Shown piece by piece: positions 1-7,840 of a DNA stretch of 64,000 nt. A program made the position numbers and the translations under genes. The DNA is taken from assembly GCA_964559175.1 (NCBI GenBank), contig CAZLGT010000005.1, positions 1 through 64,000 of the forward strand, given 5' to 3'. The stretch comes from Mariniphaga sp964559175 (GTDB taxonomy: Bacteria > Bacteroidota > Bacteroidia > Bacteroidales > Prolixibacteraceae). The notes beneath the pieces are model-generated. The model did no database searches, had not been told where the DNA came from, and saw only the letters and a program-made list of their open reading frames with translations. Every line of letters begins with the position of its first letter. The stretch's first letter is position 1.

Positions 1-31
1 CTTTTTTGTCTTTTTATTCAGGTTTTTTATT

Positions 32-68
32 AAAAAAGCCTTCCCCGTTTTCGGGAAAGGCTTGTTTT
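32..68. terminator. Bidirectional intrinsic terminator
   Basis: A 12-bp stem with one mismatch (AAGCCTTCCCCG, positions 36-47, against CGGGAAAGGCTT, 52-63) around a four-T loop. It has a T-rich run on the right (62-68) and an A run on the left (32-37), so it can end transcripts on both strands. On the minus strand it lies about 220 bases past the restriction endonuclease gene. On the plus strand it would end a gene outside the window. Confidence 0.75.
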
Positions 69-288
69 GTATCTTATACAACTACATATAATTCTACCCT
101 TTCCCGGTGTTTCCAGAAATGACCACGAGAATGACTAGAATGTATGTAGCAACTAATTTCATTAACTAAATTTTTATTTATGCAGGCAAATGTAAAAACT
201 ATATTTAAAAATCAAAATGAATTGAAAGTAAAATTGCATTTTTTCTGATAAAATTAAATTTGGAGGAGATTTTAAACTCGAAAATGAT

Positions 289-1263
289 TTAGATCAACCG
301 TAAACTATAATGAAAAAGCTCTCTGAAAAATTCTTCTTCAACTTCAGGTTTTTCAAAAATATCAATGATGTCGTAATATTTTTCAACAAGCCTGTCTCCT
401 TTGATTCTGTTCTTTAATTCGGGAGTAAAAACTGCCGAAAGAAAAAAGTTTTTGCATCGTTGACTCTCTTTTAATGCTTGTTGAAACGATTTTGTTGCTG
501 CACCGTATCTTTCCAAAGCACCTGCCGGATCAATTCCACCCTTAATTTCAATTACCGCCAGTAGGGTATCCAAATTGGTGGTTTTTCGGAAAAATGAAAT
601 ATCTGGTTCGGACGAGAACTTCATGAAAATGTTGTCTTTAAGCTGACAAATAACAGGAAGCTCTATCATAGTTTCCAACTCTTCCTGTGGAGGGAAAACT
701 ATCAGATTATTTTCCCTGAGCCATTCAAAAACCAATGTACGTACTCTTTCTTCTGCAATAGTACCCACTTTATTTCTCATAATTCCATCGAGTGTAATTC
801 CCAGTGTGGCAATAATTGTCCTTTTCCCGTTTTCGAGTGTCCAGTCTGAAGAACCCTTGATAACCGTGCAGATGAAAGTATTGTATATCCTGGCCATTTT
901 TAATGCCTTATTCTCACCCAATTTTGTTTTTTGCTTCCCTTTTTCCAAATTTTCAATTGATCCGAAATATGTTTTTGCGGCTTTCATTGATAAACCTGTA
1001 ATTCCCCGGTAATAAAGACTGGAAGTTGGTAAAGCTTTTAAAACTTCAGGATGACAAAAAACAAGTTTGGGATTATATTCTTTTTCGATGGTAACATATT
1101 TCCAAACTTCATCATCAATCATAAAATTTGAAAGCGGCATCCATTCTGGTTCAATTTCCAGGTTTTTTAGTGCTTCAAAAACTTTTAGATCGTTTTTTTT
1201 CTGTAGTGAAGTTACAATAAGCAGTGATTTTACCTTTCTGAGGTTTTCTGAATATTTGTCCAT
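289..1263 (-). CDS. Type II restriction endonuclease, PD-(D/E)XK fold, probably XcyI/Cfr9I-like
   Basis: This 324-residue protein is the predicted DNA-cleaving half of a restriction-modification system. The C-terminal half shows a PD-(D/E)XK core: EPDISF with Asp221, then AVIEIKGG with Glu239 and Lys241, followed by DPAGALERYGAATKSF. That block resembles, from memory, the XcyI/Cfr9I family, whose members cut CCCGGG; the family call is an inference. It is the last gene of a three-gene minus-strand operon and starts 6 bases after the methyltransferase stop, the usual order in which the toxic enzyme is made last. CCCGGG occurs repeatedly in the window (for example 7851, 10816, 13589), so if that is the target the host must depend on methylation. 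The exact specificity cannot be read from the sequence. Confidence 0.7.
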   Translation of the reverse strand: MDKYSENLRKVKSLLIVTSLQKKNDLKVFEALKNLEIEPEWMPLSNFMIDDEVWKYVTIEKEYNPKLVFCHPEVLKALPTSSLYYRGITGLSMKAAKTYFGSIENLEKGKQKTKLGENKALKMARIYNTFICTVIKGSSDWTLENGKRTIIATLGITLDGIMRNKVGTIAEERVRTLVFEWLRENNLIVFPPQEELETMIELPVICQLKDNIFMKFSSEPDISFFRKTTNLDTLLAVIEIKGGIDPAGALERYGAATKSFQQALKESQRCKNFFLSAVFTPELKNRIKGDRLVEKYYDIIDIFEKPEVEEEFFRELFHYSLRLI

Positions 1264-1269
1264 GGAAAA

Positions 1270-2712
1270 TTATTTTGACCAAACATACACACATTTTCTC
1301 AATTCTTTTCTGCCATGTGTTCCCATTTGCTGACTGCTGTTGCCTTTCCCCCTCTCGAGAACCCAAATTACATCTGTTGCCAATCCTGATTCACGGGCAA
1401 ATTCAGAAAGAATTATATCTACCGGAATTTCATCTCCGTTGTAACGGACATTGTCATTCACCATGACTATTTTTCCACCTTTTTTCAACGTTCTGGCAAG
1501 TTCCCGGATAACAAAATTCATTTCGAAAAAATAATTTGCGACCATATCGGGAATGTTCTTGTTATTCAAAACATTCTTGTGCAAACGCAGGTTTTCCAGA
1601 ACCTCCTGAAGTGCAAGCTGATTTCTGTACGAATGAACAGCATTTATAAAAGTTTCGGGTTTATGAATGTCGGAATAAAATTCTTTTAACTGATTGTATT
1701 TGCTTTTGTTTTCTACCGTTGCCGAGAGCAGTGTTTGACGGAGTTTTTTAATTTCATTGTCATCTATACCGTTAAATGCAAGCTCAAGCGCATAGGTTCT
1801 GGTGTAATCGTAACGATTACAATAGGGTGGAGAAGTGATAACCAAATCAATACTTTCATCAGCGATTTCGTGCATTTTGGTTAGGCAACTTCCCTGAATT
1901 AAATTGAAGGTGGTATTTACTTCTTTTTGTTTTAGCTGTGAAATGTCTTTTTGAATTTCCTTCAATTTTTGAATCAATCGTGGTTTAAATGTATGGATTT
2001 CGCCTTTGGAAAATTTCGATTTCAATTTTCGGTCCGACCGGTAATCCCAACGCAGGTATTGGCCATCTTTTCTGGTAAATGAAACATCTTCGAGAATGGA
2101 ACTCACTGAAAATTTGAGAAGTTCTTTCATTTCTGCAATACTACATTGTTCTTCTATGAATTTTTGAATGTTTGCAATAGCCAGTTCCGTTTCTTCAGAA
2201 AATGCTCCTTTGGTTATTGTTAAATGTTTGAAATAATATTTTTGGGGTGTATTTTTATCCTGAAAATTGAGGTTTTCGATTGAATTTAACACATTAACAA
2301 AATCCTCCGGATTTATTCGGCTGGCTGCAATTCTGGCTTTTGTGGCCAGAATTCCCGGTGGTAATAACTCAATCCCTACTGCATGAAATCCACTTTGGAT
2401 ACTTGCTGTTATTGTTGTTCCCATACCTGCAAAAGGGTCCATGACTGTTTGGCCAACATCAGGAGTACCAAACAGATTCAGGATGTACTCCACAAACGCA
2501 CTGGAGAATCCTTCTTTGTATTTAAACCATCTGTAAAATGGTTCATTTTTATTGGCCTGAAAAGATATTAATGAACGGTTGATGTACCGGTTGATTTTCA
2601 GTTTATCCTGATAATTATAAAACAGCGCATCCCGGTATTTTTGTGAATTTGATACCAGAGCACCGAGTTCCAGTTTTTCTTTTTCAAGTATTAATTCGTC
2701 TGTTGTGTTCAT
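1270..2712 (-). CDS. DNA methyltransferase of the type II restriction-modification system (N4-cytosine or N6-adenine)
   Basis: A 480-residue S-adenosylmethionine-dependent DNA methylase that would protect the host from the adjacent endonuclease. The SAM-binding motif I is DPFAGMGTT (residues 92-100) and catalytic motif IV is TSPPY (293-297). TSPPY is typical of N4-cytosine methylases but is also found in some N6-adenine enzymes. The two motifs lie almost 200 residues apart, so the region between them probably carries the target-recognition part, and the protein is longer than many solitary type II methylases. It starts 2 bases after the regulator stop and ends 6 bases before the endonuclease start, so all three are surely cotranscribed. 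Confidence 0.85.
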   Translation of the reverse strand: MNTTDELILEKEKLELGALVSNSQKYRDALFYNYQDKLKINRYINRSLISFQANKNEPFYRWFKYKEGFSSAFVEYILNLFGTPDVGQTVMDPFAGMGTTITASIQSGFHAVGIELLPPGILATKARIAASRINPEDFVNVLNSIENLNFQDKNTPQKYYFKHLTITKGAFSEETELAIANIQKFIEEQCSIAEMKELLKFSVSSILEDVSFTRKDGQYLRWDYRSDRKLKSKFSKGEIHTFKPRLIQKLKEIQKDISQLKQKEVNTTFNLIQGSCLTKMHEIADESIDLVITSPPYCNRYDYTRTYALELAFNGIDDNEIKKLRQTLLSATVENKSKYNQLKEFYSDIHKPETFINAVHSYRNQLALQEVLENLRLHKNVLNNKNIPDMVANYFFEMNFVIRELARTLKKGGKIVMVNDNVRYNGDEIPVDIILSEFARESGLATDVIWVLERGKGNSSQQMGTHGRKELRKCVYVWSK

Positions 2713-2714
2713 TT

Positions 2715-3056
2715 TTACAAATTTAATGATCCCTGTTTGGAGTTTTTTTCCCGGAGGTATTGAACCTTTTTTTCTGCTAATGCCAGTATTTCTTCATTGC
2801 AATTTGACTGATACAGTTTTTGAGCGACAAAATCACTGTAATATTCCGATTTTAACTTTTCAAAGTCAACATGGAGTGCAATAGAAAGTTTTTCGAGTCT
2901 TTTGGCATCGAAATCACGTTTTCCGTTTTCAATTTTACTCAAATTTGCAGAATCCAAATCAAGCAATGCTGCAAGTTGGGTAAGGGTTAATCTCTTGTCT
3001 GTCCTCAATTTTCTGATATATTGTCCGAATGAAACATGCATGATTTGACTTGTCAT
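2715..3056 (-). CDS. XRE-family helix-turn-helix regulator, likely controller of the R-M operon
   Basis: A 113-residue protein with an XRE/Cro-type DNA-binding domain at residues 8-65 (QYIRKLRTDKRLTLTQLAAL then LDSANLSKIENGKRDFD), followed by a short helical tail. It is the first gene of the R-M operon, like the controller (C) proteins that time endonuclease expression, but it is longer than the usual 70-100-residue C protein. The chosen ATG lies only 8 bases from a -7 promoter box, so the message is nearly leaderless, which is typical of C-regulated operons. A role in delaying endonuclease synthesis is inferred from position. Confidence 0.8.
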   Translation of the reverse strand: MTSQIMHVSFGQYIRKLRTDKRLTLTQLAALLDLDSANLSKIENGKRDFDAKRLEKLSIALHVDFEKLKSEYYSDFVAQKLYQSNCNEEILALAEKKVQYLREKNSKQGSLNL

Positions 3057-3063
3057 TTATTGA

Positions 3064-3094
3064 CAAATATATATTAAATTTAAACTTAGCGCAA
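3064..3094 (-). promoter_or_regulatory. Bacteroidota promoter of the R-M operon
   Basis: On the minus strand TATATTTG (3064-3071) matches the Bacteroidota -7 consensus TAnnTTTG exactly. A TTG at 3092-3094 lies 20 bases further upstream, in place for the -33 box. The predicted start of transcription falls within a few bases of the regulator's ATG (3056). Confidence 0.6.
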
Positions 3095-3239
3095 GAAAAG
3101 TTAGAAAATATTTACAGAATTATTTATTGTCGTATAGAGGCGTTGCTTTGTTTTTTTCATGGGTAAAAGCATTTTAGATACCCCGTAGCAAAATTGAACC
3201 ATATTTTGTGTAAAAGGGATTAATCCACGGCATTTTTCC

Positions 3240-3247
3240 TATTTTTG
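3240..3247 (+). promoter_or_regulatory. -7 promoter box upstream of the haem-propeller lipoprotein gene
   Basis: TATTTTTG matches TAnnTTTG and lies 16 bases before the ATG at 3264, giving a very short leader. No clear -33 box is visible at the normal distance. Confidence 0.45.
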
Positions 3248-3263
3248 TGCTACTTGAAACGCT

Positions 3264-4730
3264 ATGAACAAAAAACAACTAACATATTTAATTGCCGCTG
3301 TTTTTCTGGCCTTTTCGTGTACTACCAAACCCGAAAAAATCAATCAGCGAATAGATCGGAAACCGGTTTTACAGCCAGATTTTACCGAAGTCACCATACC
3401 GGGAAACATTGCCCCGCTTAATTTTTATGTTGAAGAAGCAGGAAACCGTTTTTTTGTTGAAGTAACCGGGCAAAGCGGAAGTGCTCTTTCAGTTTCCTCA
3501 AAAGACGGAACTTTTCATTTTCCGGAAAAAAAATGGAAAAAACTGCTGGAACAGAACCTGAACCACACGCTGAACTACACGGTTTATGCAGAAAGGGAAG
3601 GGGAGTGGATGCAATTTGAATCCTTTTCTCAAACTGTGGCAGCCGACCCGGTTGATCCTTATTTGTATTACCGGTTACTGCATCCGGGTTACGAAAGCTG
3701 GACCGAAATTAGTATTGTGCAGCGAAATCTGGAAAGTTTTAAAGAACGAACTTTAGTGGAAAACAATGTACTGGATCAGAATTGTGTAAACTGCCATGCA
3801 TTCAATCATAAAAATCCCGAAGATTTCATGCTCCACGTGCGGGGTTCGCATGGCGGAACCTATTTTTTGGAAGGCGACAACCTGGTGAATGTGAACCTGA
3901 AAACCGAAGGAAATGAAAATGGCGCCACCTATCCGCGCTGGCATCCATCGGGCAGGTTTGTGGCTTTTTCGTCGAACAAAGTGGTGCAGCAGTTTCATTC
4001 GGCAGCAGCAAAAAAAATTGAAGTATCAGATTTGAACTCGAAGCTGGTGTTGTACGACCGGGAACGGAATGAACTCATGGATATTGGCGTGCAGAACAAC
4101 GGACAGTTTATGGATACCTATCCGGAATGGTCGCCCGACGGCCGTTACCTCTATTTTTGCCGGGCAGAACAAATCGGGAAGGACTATGATTACCGGAATA
4201 TTAAATACGACCTGTTCCGTGTGGAGTTTGACCCCGAAACCAGAGAATCCGGTATTGCCGAACCGGTTTTTAAGGCTTCGGAGGCGGATAAAAGTGTTTC
4301 GTTCCCCCGCGTTTCGCCCGATGGAAAATTACTGGTTTTCACTTTACATGATTACGGCTGCTTTCCCATCTGGCACAAAGAAGCCGATTTGTATTCCATC
4401 AACCTTACGGATTTTGAGGTGGAAAAACTGTCGGTGAACAGCGAGTTTACCGAAAGTTACCACTCGTGGTCTTCCAACGGCAGATGGCTTTTGTTCAGCA
4501 GCAAGCGCGGCGACGGGCTTTCGGCACGACCTTATATGGCGCATGTTTCAGCCACAGGAGAAACAGGTAAGCCGTTTATTTTGCCGCAAAGAGATCCCCG
4601 GTTTTATGAGGGGTTTGTAAAAACATTCAATATCCCGGAATTCTCAACTTCTGCAGTTTCCTTTTCCCCCGGAAAACTCAGGAATACAGCCAATAGTAAA
4701 CCTGTTCAGGCCCAATGGATAAATCAATAG
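3264..4730 (+). CDS. Outer-surface or periplasmic lipoprotein with a c-type haem motif and PD40/TolB-like beta-propeller repeats
   Basis: A 488-residue exported lipoprotein: the signal peptide ends at a lipobox (FLAFSC, Cys19). An N-terminal Ig-like region is followed by a CVNCH haem-attachment motif (Cys174, Cys177, His178), then at least three PD40 propeller blades recognisable by YPRWHPSGRFVAFSS, YPEWSPDGRYLYF and FPRVSPDGKLLVF. The combination suggests a small cytochrome-like site on a propeller scaffold, for electron transfer or redox sensing. The substrate is unknown. It overlaps the next gene by 16 bases, so the two are translationally coupled and probably form one system. The haem attachment itself is inferred from the motif only. 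Confidence 0.7.
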   Translation: MNKKQLTYLIAAVFLAFSCTTKPEKINQRIDRKPVLQPDFTEVTIPGNIAPLNFYVEEAGNRFFVEVTGQSGSALSVSSKDGTFHFPEKKWKKLLEQNLNHTLNYTVYAEREGEWMQFESFSQTVAADPVDPYLYYRLLHPGYESWTEISIVQRNLESFKERTLVENNVLDQNCVNCHAFNHKNPEDFMLHVRGSHGGTYFLEGDNLVNVNLKTEGNENGATYPRWHPSGRFVAFSSNKVVQQFHSAAAKKIEVSDLNSKLVLYDRERNELMDIGVQNNGQFMDTYPEWSPDGRYLYFCRAEQIGKDYDYRNIKYDLFRVEFDPETRESGIAEPVFKASEADKSVSFPRVSPDGKLLVFTLHDYGCFPIWHKEADLYSINLTDFEVEKLSVNSEFTESYHSWSSNGRWLLFSSKRGDGLSARPYMAHVSATGETGKPFILPQRDPRFYEGFVKTFNIPEFSTSAVSFSPGKLRNTANSKPVQAQWINQ

Positions 4731-6511
4731 AAGTTATGCGAAGCACCGGACAAAGAACAAATCGTATCCTGAGATTTTTTTCCTTCCTGCTTTTTTTTCT
4801 GGTTGTTCTGTTTTATTTCTTATGGTTTTCGGGATATGTATTTTTTTACCAGGAAAAACTGTCGCTCTTTTTGGTTTCCGGTGAATTTTTACGCGAACAC
4901 CTCAGTCAGCCGGGTGGATTTCTGGCTTACCTGGCAACGTTTTTAACTGCTTTTTACCACTTTGAATTATTCGGAGCGGGCATACTATCACTTATTTTGC
5001 TTTTAGTTGTTTGGTTTTCAGCGTTAATAGGGAAAGAAATTACCGGCAAACCGGTTTATTTTTTACCTTTTCTGGTGGGTGCAGGTCTGGCATTTTTACA
5101 TTCACATTATCAGTTCCAACTGGTTAATTCCCTTGGAATTTTGTTGCAGCTGTTTTGGTTTTTTGCAACCATCCGGATTTTCCGGAAAATAGGATTGTTA
5201 CTGCCTGTGCTGTTGTTTCCTGTTTGGTATTTTCTTACCGGCGGTTTTGCCTGGCTTTTTTTGCTGATGTTTTCTCTGTTCCTGGCCACAGGTTCGGGGA
5301 AAAATCGCTGGCTTCATTTGGGAGCGCTGCTTTTGGTCGTATGTCTTGCCTTTTTTATTTCCAGCGAATTTTTGTTTTATGAAACTACCAAAACCTTGGT
5401 GCAATATCCTTTTTCAGATTTGAACTCAGGCATGCAGACCCGCGAATTTGCTTTGCTGGCAGGATTGGCTGGCCTGTTTCCGTTGCTTTTCAAAATAAAT
5501 ATCCAACCTTCGAAAACCAGTATTGCCAGGAAAGTTAGCTGGATGCAATTTTTACCGTTTTTGGTTATTCCGGTTTTGGCAGGCGCACTTTCACAACAAA
5601 TCGATCGTAAAAACAGCCACTATTTTCATGTAGAAAAGCTGTTTTACGAGCGGAAGTTCGATGAAATCATCACCTTCAATAAAACCTTTCCAACCACAAA
5701 TAAACTTACCCTTTTTCTGAACAATTTGGCGCTGGCCGAAACCGGGCAGCTGACCGAACGGTTGTTTGAGTTTCCGCAAAGCCCTGATGGCGAAACACTT
5801 TTTTTAAAATGGGAAACCATGGGAGAAGTGCTTCGGCGTGGTGGCCATTTTTACTATACGGTGGGACTGGTAAACGAGGCGCATCGCTGGGCTTACGAGT
5901 ATATGGTGATTCGTGGTTATACACCCGAAGGACTGAAAATGCTTATTAAAACCGAACTGATAAACGGTAATTACAAGGTGGCTGCAAAATATATTGAAAT
6001 CCTCAGCCAGTCGGTTTTTTACCGGAATGATGCGCGGGAATTCCTGAAGTTGCTGGATAACGACGAAGCTGTGGAAAACCATCCTGAACTGGGGCAGAAA
6101 AAGAGATTCAAACCGAAAACCGATTTTTTTGTGCTTTCAGAGGCTCCTGCCACCAATCTCGAACCTTTGTTGGAGGTGGATTCAACCAATGTTTTCGCTA
6201 TAGAATACCAGTTTGCCTGGTTGTTGCTGCAGAAAGATGTTACAGCTTTAACAGAAAATCTACCTCTGCTTGAAAAGGCTGGTTACAATCACATTCCACG
6301 TCATATCGACGAAGCGGCAACCGGTTTTAAACTGCTGAATATGGGCGAATTTCCTCAGCTGGAATTTCTGAGAACAAGAGCGGAAACCGAACAACGGTTC
6401 CGGCAGTATTATCAGATTTTTCAGCAGAACAGCAACAGCCGCGAGCAGGCCCAACGGGCGCTTTACCCGCAATTTTCAGAAACTTTTTGGTATTATCTGT
6501 TTTTTAATTGA
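4715..6511 (+). CDS. DUF6057-type integral membrane protein with periplasmic helical (TPR-like) C-terminal half
   Basis: A 598-residue membrane protein. The first 300 residues hold about eight or nine hydrophobic segments rich in Phe and Leu (for example FLLFFLVVLFYFLWFSGYVF). The remainder is soluble, helical and without a recognised active site; its repeats of NLALAETG and INGNYKVAAKYIE type resemble TPR helices. I recognise the overall plan as the Bacteroidota family DUF6057, which has no known function. It overlaps the preceding haem-propeller lipoprotein gene by 16 bases; the pair recurs from memory in this phylum and may form an envelope complex. Confidence 0.6.
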   Translation: MDKSIEVMRSTGQRTNRILRFFSFLLFFLVVLFYFLWFSGYVFFYQEKLSLFLVSGEFLREHLSQPGGFLAYLATFLTAFYHFELFGAGILSLILLLVVWFSALIGKEITGKPVYFLPFLVGAGLAFLHSHYQFQLVNSLGILLQLFWFFATIRIFRKIGLLLPVLLFPVWYFLTGGFAWLFLLMFSLFLATGSGKNRWLHLGALLLVVCLAFFISSEFLFYETTKTLVQYPFSDLNSGMQTREFALLAGLAGLFPLLFKINIQPSKTSIARKVSWMQFLPFLVIPVLAGALSQQIDRKNSHYFHVEKLFYERKFDEIITFNKTFPTTNKLTLFLNNLALAETGQLTERLFEFPQSPDGETLFLKWETMGEVLRRGGHFYYTVGLVNEAHRWAYEYMVIRGYTPEGLKMLIKTELINGNYKVAAKYIEILSQSVFYRNDAREFLKLLDNDEAVENHPELGQKKRFKPKTDFFVLSEAPATNLEPLLEVDSTNVFAIEYQFAWLLLQKDVTALTENLPLLEKAGYNHIPRHIDEAATGFKLLNMGEFPQLEFLRTRAETEQRFRQYYQIFQQNSNSREQAQRALYPQFSETFWYYLFFN

Positions 6512-6512
6512 A

Positions 6513-7730
6513 TTATTGTTTTCCCGCTAATGTCGCTGATTTTCGCAAATCCCCGTCTTCCCTGAACAACAGCATAAACCCCAGCATTAAAACAACGGAA
6601 ACCAGCGTGGTAATTCCCCAGATGGCATCCCAGTTATAACCGGCAGCGGTTTTGTATTGGTGGATGAGTCGTGCACACAGAAAATTGCCCACCAGCAAAC
6701 CTGCCCCAAATGTCACCAGGAAAATAAATCCCTGTGCTTGCGACTTCAGATGTTTGGGTGCTTTCTTGTCGATGTAAATCTGGCCACCCACATAGAAAAA
6801 GCCAAAAATCAATCCGTGTATCAAAATACCAATGTAATACATCCAGGGCTGGGTAATAACTCCACCGGCATAAAACGAAAAATAGCGAATGGAAAGTGCA
6901 ACCAAACCAAAGATCATGGTTTTTCGCAGTCCGAACTTTTTAATGGCCACCGGAACCAACAGTAAAAATCCCATTTCAGCAAGCACTCCCCAGTTAATGG
7001 TGATGGAAATGTATTTGGCATTGATATTCAGCAAAAACTCTGAAAAATAGGAGTAATACATGGCAAAGGGAATCATGGAAAGAAAGGAAAACAGGATGAA
7101 CAGGGCAAAATTCCTGTCTTTCATCAACTGAACCGAACCCAGTCCGAATGCATCGATGAGTGTTGATTTTTGTCCTTTGGCCAGAGGTGGTGTGTTGGGT
7201 AGCGTCAGGTTCAGAAAAACAGCTACCATGCTCACACCGGCGCCACAGTAAAATGGCAGGTGCGTTCCATCAAAATCAACGTTCAGTAATTTGATAAAAA
7301 TAAGGCTGAAAATGCCCGATGTTACCCAGCCAATGGAACCGAAAACCCGCACTTTAGGGAAATCTTCCGATGGCAGATGTGCCATAGCAATGGCAGAAGT
7401 CAGGCTCCACGAAGGCATGTAGGCCAGCATAGCTAAAAGCAGACAAATGAAAAGCACATCGGGATTATGGGTGGTTGCTGCCCAAAGCAGCATGAGTGCA
7501 TGAACAAAATTCAAGCCGGCCAGAACTTTTTGTGCCGGCCAGAAACGGTCGGCCAGCATACCCACCAGGGGCGAAGCCATACAGCCGATGGCCATGGAAC
7601 TCAGAATTAGCGCTTTTTGGGTGCTCCCCACTTCGAGGTTGGTGAGGTAAGCTGCCAGCGGAACCCACCAAACAGCGTACATCATGTACTGAAGGAGCAT
7701 CATTACAGCAAGTTTGAATTTTGTCATCAC
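6513..7730 (-). CDS. Major facilitator transporter of the nucleoside:H+ symporter (NupG/XapB-like) type
   Basis: A 405-residue inner-membrane carrier with about 12 hydrophobic segments. The N-terminus (MLLQYMMYAVWWVPLAAYL) and the LVGMLADRFWPAQKVL loop resemble the nucleoside:H+ symporter branch of the major facilitator superfamily. It lies downstream of SusC/SusD on the same strand but behind a strong hairpin terminator (7786-7817), so it is either a separate unit or read through from the Sus operon. Its stop faces the DUF6057 stop with a single base between. Nucleosides as substrate are inferred from family resemblance; a sugar is possible. Confidence 0.75.
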   Translation of the reverse strand: MMTKFKLAVMMLLQYMMYAVWWVPLAAYLTNLEVGSTQKALILSSMAIGCMASPLVGMLADRFWPAQKVLAGLNFVHALMLLWAATTHNPDVLFICLLLAMLAYMPSWSLTSAIAMAHLPSEDFPKVRVFGSIGWVTSGIFSLIFIKLLNVDFDGTHLPFYCGAGVSMVAVFLNLTLPNTPPLAKGQKSTLIDAFGLGSVQLMKDRNFALFILFSFLSMIPFAMYYSYFSEFLLNINAKYISITINWGVLAEMGFLLLVPVAIKKFGLRKTMIFGLVALSIRYFSFYAGGVITQPWMYYIGILIHGLIFGFFYVGGQIYIDKKAPKHLKSQAQGFIFLVTFGAGLLVGNFLCARLIHQYKTAAGYNWDAIWGITTLVSVVLMLGFMLLFREDGDLRKSATLAGKQ

Positions 7731-7785
7731 TATTTATTTTATTCGGTTCATTTTGTTGTTTGTACTTTATGTATTGGGATATTTG

Positions 7786-7817
7786 AAAAAGACCGGCCCA
7801 AATTGAGCCGGTCTTTT
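7786..7817 (-). terminator. Intrinsic terminator after susD-like gene
   Basis: Perfect inverted repeat GACCGGC (7791-7797) / GCCGGTC (7807-7813) flanked by an A run on the left and a T run on the right. It lies 24 bases after the SusD stop on the minus strand and is symmetric enough to work both ways. Confidence 0.8.
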
Positions 7818-7840
7818 ATCTATCTAACAAAACCTAACTA

